DNA of 64,000 nucleotides from Sulfitobacter sp. D7 (lineage in GTDB: Bacteria > Pseudomonadota > Alphaproteobacteria > Rhodobacterales > Rhodobacteraceae), in the NCBI RefSeq assembly GCF_003611275.1, contig NZ_CP020694.1, forward strand, positions 186,001 through 250,000, in the 5' to 3' direction. Below are positions 7,054 through 15,378 of this stretch, in pieces. The stretch's first letter is position 1; every line of letters starts with the position of its first letter. The translations under genes and the position numbers were made by a program. The notes beneath the pieces were generated by a model. That model made no database searches. It saw only the letters and a list, made by a program, of their open reading frames with translations, and was not told the origin of the DNA.

Positions 7054-8316
7054 TCAGCCGCGTTCTCCCCCACCGGCACTCAACGCCAACCCCTCGACAA
7101 TAGCCGTCAGCGCCGCCCCCCGATGCCCTTCCGCGTGCGGAAAGCGTGTGCGCATTTCGGCCTCGACCACCTCCATCAGGCTCGACCCGCCGACAAAGAT
7201 CAGCCGGTCCACGGCGCCGGGCGCGATGCCTGCGTTCCGCGCTGTCGTCTCCGCTGCATCCCCCATCTGTGCGGCCAGTTTCGAAAGCCGCTTGCGCATC
7301 CAGTCACGGGGCAGGGGCAAAGTCGCGCGGGGTTTGAGCATCGACACGTCGATCACCGGCTCTGCATCCCCCTGGGCCCCTGCGCCATTGGCGCGGATTT
7401 TGCCCGCTTCGACGGCAAAAGCAAGATCATGACCAAGCTCTTCATCAAGCACTTTTACCAATCGTGCCAGACGCTTGGGGTGTTCGGCAAACTTATGCAA
7501 TTCCGCCGCCGCCTTGCGGGTGTCAGCGCCGTAGAGAAACGGAATTTTCGCCCAAGTGGCCAGATCGTTGAAGATCGCATTGGGCGCGATGTGGGTGTCG
7601 CCTCCGAAAGCATGGCGAATTTCGCTGCCCATCCCAAGCTGCGGCATCACCCGCCCGATGGACAAGGACCGGTCAAAATCGGTCCCGCCAAGGCGGATGC
7701 CGTGGCTTTCCAAAATGTCGATCTCATCATTCCCGCGCTGGCGGAAAAGCGTGAAATCAGAGGTGCCGCCGCCGATATCGATCACCAGCCCCAGATCCCC
7801 CGGTCGCAGCGCGGCGCGGTTGGCAAGCGCGGCGGCTTCGGGTTCGTTCATGAAATCCACATGGTCGAAACCGGCCCGACCATAGGCCTCGCGCAGGTCT
7901 GTCAGCGCTTGCGCATCGCGCGCGTCATCGGCTGAATGAAAGCGCACCGGACGGCCAGAGAGTGCTGTGTCGAACTGCATCCCCGTGGCGGCTTCGGCTT
8001 GCGTTTTCACCCGCGCCAGAAACCGCGCCACGATGTCGATAAAGTCCAGCCGTTCACCTAAAAGCACCCGCCGCTCGCGCATCAGCCGGGTGCCAAGCAG
8101 GCTTTTCAGCCCGCGCATATAACGGCCCTCGGCCCCGGCCAGCAGCGCGTCAGAGGCGGCGGCGCCGATCCGCATTTCACGCGCTTCGAAATCAAAAAAT
8201 ACCGCCGTCGGCAGGGTCTGCGCCTCGGCCTCTAGTGCGATCAGTTGCGGGGTGCCGTTGACGGCGATGCCCGCCGCGGTGTTGGACGTTCCAAAATCAA
8301 TCCCCAGCCTGGCCAT
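7054..8316 (-). CDS. YegD-like Hsp70-family ATPase without substrate-binding domain
   Basis: 420 residues. The actin/Hsp70 ATPase motifs are present: phosphate-1 LGIDFGTSNTA near the N-terminus, phosphate-2 LVIDIGGGTSDFT in the middle, and the adenosine motif LIFVGGSSLM near the C-terminus. There is no Hsp70 substrate-binding domain after the ATPase, as in YegD-type proteins. The client and partners are unknown, and no DnaJ or GrpE gene is nearby. AGGAG precedes the ATG. The gene diverges from the peptide-binding protein gene. Confidence 0.88.
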   Translation of the reverse strand: MARLGIDFGTSNTAAGIAVNGTPQLIALEAEAQTLPTAVFFDFEAREMRIGAAASDALLAGAEGRYMRGLKSLLGTRLMRERRVLLGERLDFIDIVARFLARVKTQAEAATGMQFDTALSGRPVRFHSADDARDAQALTDLREAYGRAGFDHVDFMNEPEAAALANRAALRPGDLGLVIDIGGGTSDFTLFRQRGNDEIDILESHGIRLGGTDFDRSLSIGRVMPQLGMGSEIRHAFGGDTHIAPNAIFNDLATWAKIPFLYGADTRKAAAELHKFAEHPKRLARLVKVLDEELGHDLAFAVEAGKIRANGAGAQGDAEPVIDVSMLKPRATLPLPRDWMRKRLSKLAAQMGDAAETTARNAGIAPGAVDRLIFVGGSSLMEVVEAEMRTRFPHAEGHRGAALTAIVEGLALSAGGGERG

Positions 8317-8475
8317 GACGTTCTCCTAATGCCTTCTCACGGGCGGTCCGATGCGCAGCGCGCCCGTGCAAAGCACCCGCGATACCCTTCTCGCGCGGGC
8401 TTGGCAACGAAGGCTGGCGCGTCGCGCGGCTTTTGGCTAGCCTCGCAAAAAAATACGCCAATATGGGAGAACTTC

Positions 8476-9960
8476 ATGAACCGTTTGAACCGTTTGATGA
8501 CCGGTGTGGCCAGTGCTGCATTGGTTGTCGCCGCCACCAGCGCCTTCGCCAAGGACGACATCACCGTCGCCATGCAGCTTGAGCCGCCGCACCTTGATCC
8601 GACCTCTGCCGCGGCCGGGGCGATAGACTCGGTGCTTTATACAAATGTCTTCGAAGGGCTGACCCGTTTCATGGGCGATGGCTCTGTCGTGCCGGGCTTG
8701 GCTGAGTCCTGGGAGATTTCCGAAGACGGGCTGACCTATACGTTCAAGCTGCGCGAGGGGGTCACCTTTCACGATGGCAGCGCGATGGACGCCGAGGACG
8801 TGAAATTCACCCTCGACCGGATCAACGCCGAAGACAGCGCCAATGCCCAAAAGGCGCTCTATGCCGCGATTTCCGAAGTGAACGTCATTGATCCGCAGAC
8901 CGTTGAAGTCAAACTGAGCGAACCGAATGGCAACATGCTGTTCAACCTCGCCTGGGGCGACGCGGTGATCGTGGCACCAGAAACGGTCGAGACGATCAAG
9001 CAGACCCCGATTGGCACTGGTGCGTTCAAGTTTGAGAACTGGAATCAGGGCGACAAGATCACTCTGACCCGGAATGACGACTACTGGGGCGAGGCCCCCG
9101 CGCTGGCCAGCGCGACCTTCAAGTTCATCTCGGACCCGACAGCGGCTTTCGCTTCGGTCATGGCCGAGGATGTCGATGTTTTCACCGGCTTCCCCGCGCC
9201 GGAAAATATCCCCCAGTTCGAAGCGGACCCGCGTTTCCAAGTGCTGATCGGCTCGACCGAGGGGGAAACGATCCTATCGATCAATAACAAGCGCGAACCT
9301 TTCGATAACGCTAAAGTCCGCGAGGCCGTGGCCCATGCCATCGACCGTCAGGCAATCATCGATGGGGCAATGTTTGGTTATGGCACGCCCATCGGCACCC
9401 ATTTCGCGCCGCATAACCCGGACTACGTCGATCTGACTGAGATGAGCAGCTACGACCCTGAAAAATCCAAGGCGCTGCTGGCCGAGGCTGGTTTCCCCGA
9501 TGGGTTCGAGACGACGTTGCACCTGCCGCCCCCATCCTACGCCCGCCGCGGCGGAGAGATCATCGCAGCCCAGCTGGCCGAAGTTGGCATTAAGGCGCAG
9601 ATCACCAATGTCGAATGGGCACAGTGGTTGGAAACGGTGTTCAAAGGCAAGGATTTCGGTCTGTCGATCGTCAGCCATACAGAGCCGATGGACATCAACA
9701 TCTATGCCAACCCGGACTATTACTTCCAATATGACAATGCTGAGTTCCAGTCGCTGATAACCGAGTTCAACAAGACGGCAGAACCCGCAGCGCGGACCGA
9801 GATGCTGGCCAAGGCGCAGCGCATGATCGCCGAAGACTATGTGAACGGCTATCTGTTCCAGCTCGCTTTCCCGACGATTGCCAAGGCGGGTGTCGAGGGG
9901 CTTTGGGTAAACGCGCCCACGCAGGCCACCGACCTGACCGGTGTAAGCTGGGCGGAGTGA
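8476..9960 (+). CDS. Dipeptide/oligopeptide ABC transporter substrate-binding protein
   Basis: 494 residues. The start at 8476 follows GGGAGA and gives a clean signal peptide (cleavage near AFA-KDD, about residue 24). The rest is a cluster C (family 5) periplasmic binding protein with the typical EPPHLDPTSAA beginning and the YDPEKSKALLAEAGFPDGFE stretch. It captures peptides or similar solutes for a DppBCDF-type importer. Its permease and ATPase genes begin about 770 bp downstream, beyond an inverted gene, and are the obvious partners. Confidence 0.9.
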   Translation: MNRLNRLMTGVASAALVVAATSAFAKDDITVAMQLEPPHLDPTSAAAGAIDSVLYTNVFEGLTRFMGDGSVVPGLAESWEISEDGLTYTFKLREGVTFHDGSAMDAEDVKFTLDRINAEDSANAQKALYAAISEVNVIDPQTVEVKLSEPNGNMLFNLAWGDAVIVAPETVETIKQTPIGTGAFKFENWNQGDKITLTRNDDYWGEAPALASATFKFISDPTAAFASVMAEDVDVFTGFPAPENIPQFEADPRFQVLIGSTEGETILSINNKREPFDNAKVREAVAHAIDRQAIIDGAMFGYGTPIGTHFAPHNPDYVDLTEMSSYDPEKSKALLAEAGFPDGFETTLHLPPPSYARRGGEIIAAQLAEVGIKAQITNVEWAQWLETVFKGKDFGLSIVSHTEPMDINIYANPDYYFQYDNAEFQSLITEFNKTAEPAARTEMLAKAQRMIAEDYVNGYLFQLAFPTIAKAGVEGLWVNAPTQATDLTGVSWAE

Positions 9961-9986
9961 TCCATAGGATCGCGTTTAAGCATTAA

Positions 9987-10018
9987 AGAAGGGCGCGCCG
10001 TGAGGCGCGCCCTTCTTA
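9987..10018. terminator. Bidirectional terminator between peptide-binding and HdeA-like genes
   Basis: A perfect 14-bp stem (9987-10000 with 10005-10018) closes a GTGA loop. The GC core is flanked by AAGAA on one side and TTCTT on the other, so a T-rich tail is available in both directions. It sits between two convergent stops. Confidence 0.85.
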
Positions 10019-10036
10019 ATTAGATGCGAAGACCTA

Positions 10037-10474
10037 TTAGTCTTTGCCACGCAGGTTTGCTGCGGCTTCGCTTACCAGCGCGTCGGGGTTCTGGTTACAG
10101 ACGACCATGAAGTCTTCCATTTCCTGCTCCATTTCCGTGTCGGCCATCTCGTCAGCTTCTTCGGAATCTTCGACGGCTTTTGTATCGTCGATCAGGGAAT
10201 CTTCGGTTTCTTCAGCGTCTGTCGCTTCAGCAGCAGAGATGTCGCTCGGCTCGGAACCGTCGTTTTTGGTTTCGGTGATCATGGAGCCACCGTGGTCGCC
10301 ATCTTCCAGCTCGGCAATTGCCATGGAAGCGACTTTCATTTTGTCTTCATCGCTCAATTCTTGGTACTGGGCGCAGGTCATGGTGGCCATGTCCATGTGA
10401 GCAGCGGCGAAGGCGGGTGCGGAAACGGTGCCCAGAAGGCCGGCGATCGCAAGTGTTTTCAAAGTCGTTTTCAT
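10037..10474 (-). CDS. HdeA-like secreted acidic protein
   Basis: 145 residues, start at the ATG after GGAGAATAAAA. The signal peptide ends near AFA-A (about 23). The mature part begins with a short helix around C34 (MTCAQYQELSDEDK) and ends with a segment around C126 (VVCNQNPD), the two-cysteine frame of HdeA-type acid chaperones. Between them lies about 50 residues rich in Asp and Glu (71-121) that ordinary HdeA lacks. A general stress promoter lies just upstream. The family call rests on the Cys frame and N-terminal motif; an unrelated acidic periplasmic protein remains possible. Confidence 0.65.
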   Translation of the reverse strand: MKTTLKTLAIAGLLGTVSAPAFAAAHMDMATMTCAQYQELSDEDKMKVASMAIAELEDGDHGGSMITETKNDGSEPSDISAAEATDAEETEDSLIDDTKAVEDSEEADEMADTEMEQEMEDFMVVCNQNPDALVSEAAANLRGKD

Positions 10475-10509
10475 TTTTATTCTCCAGTTTTGTCTGTTCT
10501 CCCGAAGAC

Positions 10510-10534
10510 AACACCGCATAACGGATATGGTTCC
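10510..10534 (-). promoter_or_regulatory. EcfG-type promoter of the HdeA-like gene
   Basis: On the minus strand GGAAC (10534-10530) is followed after exactly 16 nt by TGTT (10513-10510). The predicted start lies about 29 nt upstream of the HdeA-like ATG. Spacing and boxes fit the EcfG consensus, with one mismatch in the -10 box. Confidence 0.6.
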
Positions 10535-10725
10535 AGCGCATAGCGATTAGGAACGGGAAAACGGCAGTTTCAGTGCATAACATGCTCACAATGCTAAATT
10601 CTTTCGATGTGCACCCCGGCCCCGCGCTGCCTGGGCCTTAAAAATTCAGCATTTCTCTCTTTCTCCTCTGGGAAACTGCACGCGGGCTCTGGACCCTCCC
10701 GAGCGTGCCGCCTAACCTCCGCGCT

Positions 10726-11673
10726 ATGTTGCGCTATGCGTTGAAAAGATTTCTCTCCCTGCTCATCAGTCTCGCGGTCGCGTCGCTGGTGATCTTTATG
10801 GTGATCGAGGTCGCCCCCGGCGATCCGGCCTCCTTTATGCTGGGCCTGAATGCACAGCCAGAAACACTGGCCGCGCTGCGCAGTGAACTGGGGCTCGATC
10901 AGTCCCGACCGGAGCGTTACCTTGAGTGGGTCGGTGGCATGCTGCGCGGCGATTTCGGCACGTCCTACACCTATCGCACCCCGGTGACCGAGATGATCGG
11001 TGACCGGCTTTGGGTCTCTGTGCCCTTGGCGCTTTATGCGCTTTTCCTCTCTGTCATCGTGGCCTTTCCGGCGGGCATCTACGCCGCCTCCCGCCGGGGG
11101 CGGGCGGGCGACGTTGGCGTCATGGGGGCAACGCAATTGGGCGTGGCGGTGCCGAACTTTTGGTTCGCCATGATCCTCGTGCTGATCTTTTCGATCAACC
11201 TGCGCTGGTTTTCGGCAGGCGGTTTCGTCGGCTGGGACAAGGGGCTTTTCGCCGGGCTGCATGCGCTGACCCTGCCTGCCATCGCGCTGGCCTTGCCGCA
11301 GGCGGCGATCCTCGCGCGGGTCATGCGCTCGGCCCTTCTGGATGTTCTGGGCGAAGATTTCATGCGGACCGCGCGGGCCAAGGGGCTGACCGCGCGACAG
11401 GCGCTTTGGCGGCACGGGCTGCGCAATGCGCTGATCCCGGTGCTCACGATCATCGGCCTGCAGTTCTCTTTCCTGTTGGCCGGGTCGATCATCATTGAGC
11501 AGGTGTTTTACCTGCCGGGCCTTGGGCGGCTGGTGTTTCAGTCGATCTCGGCGCGGGATTTGATCGTGGTCGAGTCGGTGGTGATGCTCTTGGTCTTTTC
11601 GGTGATCTTGGTGAATTTCCTTGTCGATCTGGCCTATGCCGCCGTCGATCCCCGGCTGAGGGCCCGCACATGA
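10726..11673 (+). CDS. Dipeptide-type ABC transporter permease, DppB-like
   Basis: 315 residues with six membrane helices and the permease EAA-loop region (HGLRNALIPVLTIIG) that docks with the ATPase. It opens the permease/ATPase part of a peptide importer. I use the ATG at 10726, which puts the basic LRYALKRF right before helix 1; a GTG at 10705 is possible and neither has a strong ribosome site. The stop overlaps the next start (ATGA). It diverges from the HdeA-like gene across about 250 bp. Confidence 0.9.
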   Translation: MLRYALKRFLSLLISLAVASLVIFMVIEVAPGDPASFMLGLNAQPETLAALRSELGLDQSRPERYLEWVGGMLRGDFGTSYTYRTPVTEMIGDRLWVSVPLALYALFLSVIVAFPAGIYAASRRGRAGDVGVMGATQLGVAVPNFWFAMILVLIFSINLRWFSAGGFVGWDKGLFAGLHALTLPAIALALPQAAILARVMRSALLDVLGEDFMRTARAKGLTARQALWRHGLRNALIPVLTIIGLQFSFLLAGSIIIEQVFYLPGLGRLVFQSISARDLIVVESVVMLLVFSVILVNFLVDLAYAAVDPRLRART

Positions 11674-12485
11674 ACCGCAATTTGATCCTTGGTGCTGCGC
11701 TGACTTCGGTCTTTCTATTGGCTGCGCTGATTTCCTTTGTCTGGACGCCCTATGACTATGCCGGGCTCGACATCGCCAACAAACTGCACAGCCCCTCAAT
11801 GGCGCATCCCATGGGCACCGATCATTTCGGGCGCGATATTCTGAGCATGATCATGGTCGGCGCGCGCACCTCTATCGCTGTGGCGTTGGTGGCGGTGGGC
11901 ATCGGCATGGGTGCAGGCGTACCGCTGGGCCTTTGGGCGGCTGCGCGGCGCGGGAGCCTTGTCGATGAGGTCATCATGCGCGGCAATGATCTGGTCTTTG
12001 CCTTTCCGGCCATCGTCATCGCCATCTTGATCACAGCGGTCTTTGGTGCCGGGGCGATCAACGCAATCATCGCCATCGGCATCTTCAACATCCCGGTTTT
12101 CGCCCGCATCACCCGTGGCGCGGCGCTGTCGCTTTGGCAGCGGGAGTTCATCCTTGCCGCGCGGGTCGCCGGTAAATCCGCCGCGCGTATCTCGGCGGAG
12201 CATATCCTGCCCAATGTCGCCAATCTGCTGATCGTGCAGGGGACCATCCAATTCTCTCTGGGTATCCTTGCCGAAGCGGGGCTGAGCTATGTTGGCCTTG
12301 GCGCACAGCCTCCGGTGCCGTCTTGGGGGCGGATGCTGGCCGATGCTCAAACCATGGTCAGCATCGCGCCGCATATGGCCTTGATGCCCGGCTTTGCGAT
12401 CATCCTAACGGTGTTGGGGCTCAATCTGATGGGCGATGGGCTGCGAGACATGCTGGATCCGCGCCTGAGGCTGGCACGCACATGA
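11670..12485 (+). CDS. Dipeptide-type ABC transporter permease, DppC-like
   Basis: 271 residues, partner of the preceding permease. It has an N-terminal helix, then a periplasmic segment with the typical HPMGTDHFGRDILS motif of DppC/OppC proteins, then further helices with the EAA region (EHILPNVANLLIVQGT). ATGA overlaps at both ends couple it to the genes before and after. Together the two permeases form the membrane channel. Confidence 0.93.
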   Translation: MNRNLILGAALTSVFLLAALISFVWTPYDYAGLDIANKLHSPSMAHPMGTDHFGRDILSMIMVGARTSIAVALVAVGIGMGAGVPLGLWAAARRGSLVDEVIMRGNDLVFAFPAIVIAILITAVFGAGAINAIIAIGIFNIPVFARITRGAALSLWQREFILAARVAGKSAARISAEHILPNVANLLIVQGTIQFSLGILAEAGLSYVGLGAQPPVPSWGRMLADAQTMVSIAPHMALMPGFAIILTVLGLNLMGDGLRDMLDPRLRLART

Positions 12486-14083
12486 CGCTTTTGACTGTCT
12501 CCAATCTCTCGCTGTCGATCCACGGGCTGCGCATCCTCGACGGGGTGACCTTTTCTGTCGCACCGGGAGAGATCGTGGCCGTGACCGGGGAAAGCGGCTC
12601 GGGCAAGTCGATGACCGCGCTGGCCGCCATGCAACTGCTGCCCAAGGGGGGCACGACCACCGGCCATATCATGCTGGGCGATGATGATCTGAGCCAGATG
12701 AGCGAAGCGGCCCTGTGCGGCGTGCGGGGCAATGACATCGGCATGGTGTTTCAAGAGCCGATGACCGCGCTGAATCCGGTGCAGACCATTGGCCGCCAAG
12801 TGGCCGAAACCATCCGCGTGCATGAACCGCGCGTGTCGCGCGCCGAGGCTGAGACCCGCGCCGCCGATACTTTGACCCGCGTCGGCCTGCCGCAAGATCG
12901 TTTCCCCCTGTCGCGCTATCCGCATGAGCTGAGCGGCGGGCAACGTCAGCGCGTGGTGATCGCCATCGCCATCGCCCTGCGCCCCCGTCTGCTGATCGCC
13001 GATGAGCCGACCACGGCGTTGGATGTCACCACGCAGGCACAAATCCTTACCCTGCTGACCCGTCTGGCGCGCGAAGACGGTATGGGGCTGTTGATGATCA
13101 CCCATGACCTTGCCGTCGTGGCCGATATGGCCGACCGCATCATCGTCATGCGCAAGGGTCAGATCGTCGAGCAGGGGGAAACCCAAACCCTGCTGCATGA
13201 CATGCGCCACCCCTATACCAAGATGCTTTTCGACGCCTCCCGCCATGAGGTGAACCTGCCCAAGCCGCCCGCGCCCCAGCCGCTGTTGGAGGTCAAGGGC
13301 GTCTGCCGTGACTATCATCTGCCGCGCAAAACGCTGTTTGGTGCGCCCGGCAGGTTCCGCGCGGTGGACAACCTCAGCTTTACCCTGAACCGGGGGGAGC
13401 GTTTGGGCTTGGTGGGGGAATCCGGTTGCGGCAAATCGACCCTGACGCGGGCGATTTTGGGTCTGGAACAGGTGCAAGAGGGCAGCATCACCGTCGATGG
13501 TCAGCCCGTCTTTACCGGGACAAAGCCGAACCTTGCGGTGCGCCGCAAGATGCAGGTGGTGTTCCAAGACCCTTTCGGCAGCTTCAATCCGCGCCACCGG
13601 GTTGATCGGTTGGTGGCCGAGCCTTTTCACCTGCTCGACAGCGCGCCGCAGGGGGCGGAGCGGACACGCGCGATTGACGAAGCGCTGACCGCCGTGGGGC
13701 TGCGCCCCGCAGATGCGCGCAAATACATTCACGAATTCTCTGGCGGGCAGCGCCAGCGGATTGCCATTGCCCGCGCGCTGATCATCCGGCCAGAGCTGAT
13801 CCTTTTCGACGAGGCGGTCAGCGCGCTGGATGTCTCAGTCCGCGCGCAGATCCTTGATCTGCTGGCCGAGCTTTGCAGCCATTATGACCTGACCTATCTC
13901 TTTATTTCGCACGACCTGTCGGTGGTGCGCACGGTGACGGACCGGGTGCTGGTGATGCAGTCCGGCAAGATCGTAGAGGCCGGAGAGACAGCGCAGGTCT
14001 TTGACGCGCCGCAGCATGAATATACCAAATCACTCATCGCCGCCGCGCCGGTTCTGCCGGATTTGCCCCAGCCTGTAGGGTAG
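12482..14083 (+). CDS. Fused dipeptide ABC ATPase (DppD-DppF in one chain)
   Basis: 533 residues with two complete ABC ATPase domains. The first has Walker A GESGSGKS (36-43) and signature LSGGQRQR (about 150). The second has Walker A GESGCGKS (about 312) and signature FSGGQRQR (about 418), with Walker B near 440. E. coli uses two separate proteins; the fusion is common in alphaproteobacteria. Both domains keep the oligopeptide-type C-terminal HPYTKMLF and [10 protein letters not shown] segments. The start overlaps the dppC-like stop. No clear terminator follows. Confidence 0.94.
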   Translation: MTLLTVSNLSLSIHGLRILDGVTFSVAPGEIVAVTGESGSGKSMTALAAMQLLPKGGTTTGHIMLGDDDLSQMSEAALCGVRGNDIGMVFQEPMTALNPVQTIGRQVAETIRVHEPRVSRAEAETRAADTLTRVGLPQDRFPLSRYPHELSGGQRQRVVIAIAIALRPRLLIADEPTTALDVTTQAQILTLLTRLAREDGMGLLMITHDLAVVADMADRIIVMRKGQIVEQGETQTLLHDMRHPYTKMLFDASRHEVNLPKPPAPQPLLEVKGVCRDYHLPRKTLFGAPGRFRAVDNLSFTLNRGERLGLVGESGCGKSTLTRAILGLEQVQEGSITVDGQPVFTGTKPNLAVRRKMQVVFQDPFGSFNPRHRVDRLVAEPFHLLDSAPQGAERTRAIDEALTAVGLRPADARKYIHEFSGGQRQRIAIARALIIRPELILFDEAVSALDVSVRAQILDLLAELCSHYDLTYLFISHDLSVVRTVTDRVLVMQSGKIVEAGETAQVFDAPQHEYTKSLIAAAPVLPDLPQPVG

Positions 14084-14315
14084 GCTTTTGGGGTCGGGTT
14101 ACGCCATGAAAGGGAGTTGCATTGATCGCGATGGAAATCCGACCTAACCTGAATTCGGGGATTCCCGCCACAAGGGCATGTCTGCTTGGGCCTGAACGGC
14201 GCGTTAGAAATTTCCCTGCCCAGTCAATTGCCTAAAGGCTGCGGCGCTCTACTTGTGCATGCAATGGTGTCCGCCTAAAGGGTGGTCCGCCAAATATAAC
14301 AATGGGAGACATCTT

Positions 14316-15275
14316 ATGAAAATGTTCAAAATGCTCGCGATGACCGGTGCCATGGTGGCCGGCACTGCGGCCATGGCGCAGGAAAAGTTCATCACCATCG
14401 GCACCGGTGGCCAGACAGGCGTTTACTTCGTCGTCGGTCAGTCGATCTGCCGTCTGGTGAACCGAGGCACAGCGGATCACAACCTGAAATGCACCGCGCC
14501 GTCGACCGGCGGGTCCATCGCCAACATCAACGCGATCAAAGCGGGCGACATGGATATGGGCGTTGCCCAGTCCGACTGGCAGTTCCACGCCTACAACGGC
14601 TCCTCGCAGTTCGAAGGCGACAAGTTCGACAACCTGCGCGCGGTCTTCTCCGTGCACGGTGAGCCGTTCAACGTCATCGCCCGTGCCGACAGCGGCATCG
14701 AGTCCTTTGACGACCTCAAAGGCAAGCGCGTCAACATCGGCAACCCCGGTTCCGGTCAGCGCGCCACCATGGAAGTCGTAATGGACGCCAAGGGCTGGAC
14801 GCTGGACGATTTCGCACTGGCCTCCGAGCTGAAGCCCGCTGAGCAGGCCGCCGCTCTGGGCGACAACAAAGTGGATGCGATCATCTACACCGTTGGCCAC
14901 CCGAATGGCTCCATCCAAGAAGCCGTGTCGACCATCGACGCCAAGCTGATCCCCGTGGATGGTGATGCGATCCAAGGTCTGATCGACGACAACCCCTATT
15001 ATGCCGAGGCCACCGTGCCGGGCGGCATGTACAAGGGCACCGACAGCGACATCAAAACCTTCGGCGTGAAAGCGACCTTTGTGACATCCGCTGATGTGGA
15101 TGACGATGTGGTCTATCAGGTCGTGAAAGCTGTCTTTGACAACTTCGACCGTTTCAAGCGTCTGCACCCGGCGTTCGAGAACCTGACCCAAGAAGAGATG
15201 ATCTCGGGCGGTCTGTCTGCGCCGCTGCACCCCGGTGCAGAGAAGTATTACAAAGAGCAAGGTTGGATCGAGTAA
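14316..15275 (+). CDS. TAXI-family TRAP transporter substrate-binding protein
   Basis: 319 residues starting after GGGAGA, with a signal peptide cleaved near AMA-QEKF. The mature start ITIGTGGQTGVYFVVGQ is the hallmark of TAXI binding proteins, which feed fused TRAP permeases using an ion gradient. The known TAXI ligands are organic acids and glutamate-like compounds; the ligand here is unknown. The permease gene follows after 103 bp with a stable hairpin between. The 232-bp gap before this gene (14084-14315) presumably holds its promoter, but I could not identify one. Confidence 0.92.
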   Translation: MKMFKMLAMTGAMVAGTAAMAQEKFITIGTGGQTGVYFVVGQSICRLVNRGTADHNLKCTAPSTGGSIANINAIKAGDMDMGVAQSDWQFHAYNGSSQFEGDKFDNLRAVFSVHGEPFNVIARADSGIESFDDLKGKRVNIGNPGSGQRATMEVVMDAKGWTLDDFALASELKPAEQAAALGDNKVDAIIYTVGHPNGSIQEAVSTIDAKLIPVDGDAIQGLIDDNPYYAEATVPGGMYKGTDSDIKTFGVKATFVTSADVDDDVVYQVVKAVFDNFDRFKRLHPAFENLTQEEMISGGLSAPLHPGAEKYYKEQGWIE

Positions 15276-15294
15276 TCTTCGCGTGACATGATAG

Positions 15295-15322
15295 CTCTGG
15301 CGGCGGTACGCTGCCGTCAGAG
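15295..15322 (+). other. Intercistronic hairpin between TAXI binding protein and permease
   Basis: CTCTGGCGGC (15295-15304) pairs with GCCGTCAGAG (15313-15322), a 10-bp stem with one G-U pair and an 8-nt loop. There is no T tract after it, so it looks like an mRNA-stabilising or processing hairpin that would favour the binding protein over the permease. Confidence 0.5.
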
Positions 15323-15378
15323 ACCCGAAAAAAACAATATGCGCATCCACCCCAAGGTGGAGCCGACAGGGGGACGAT

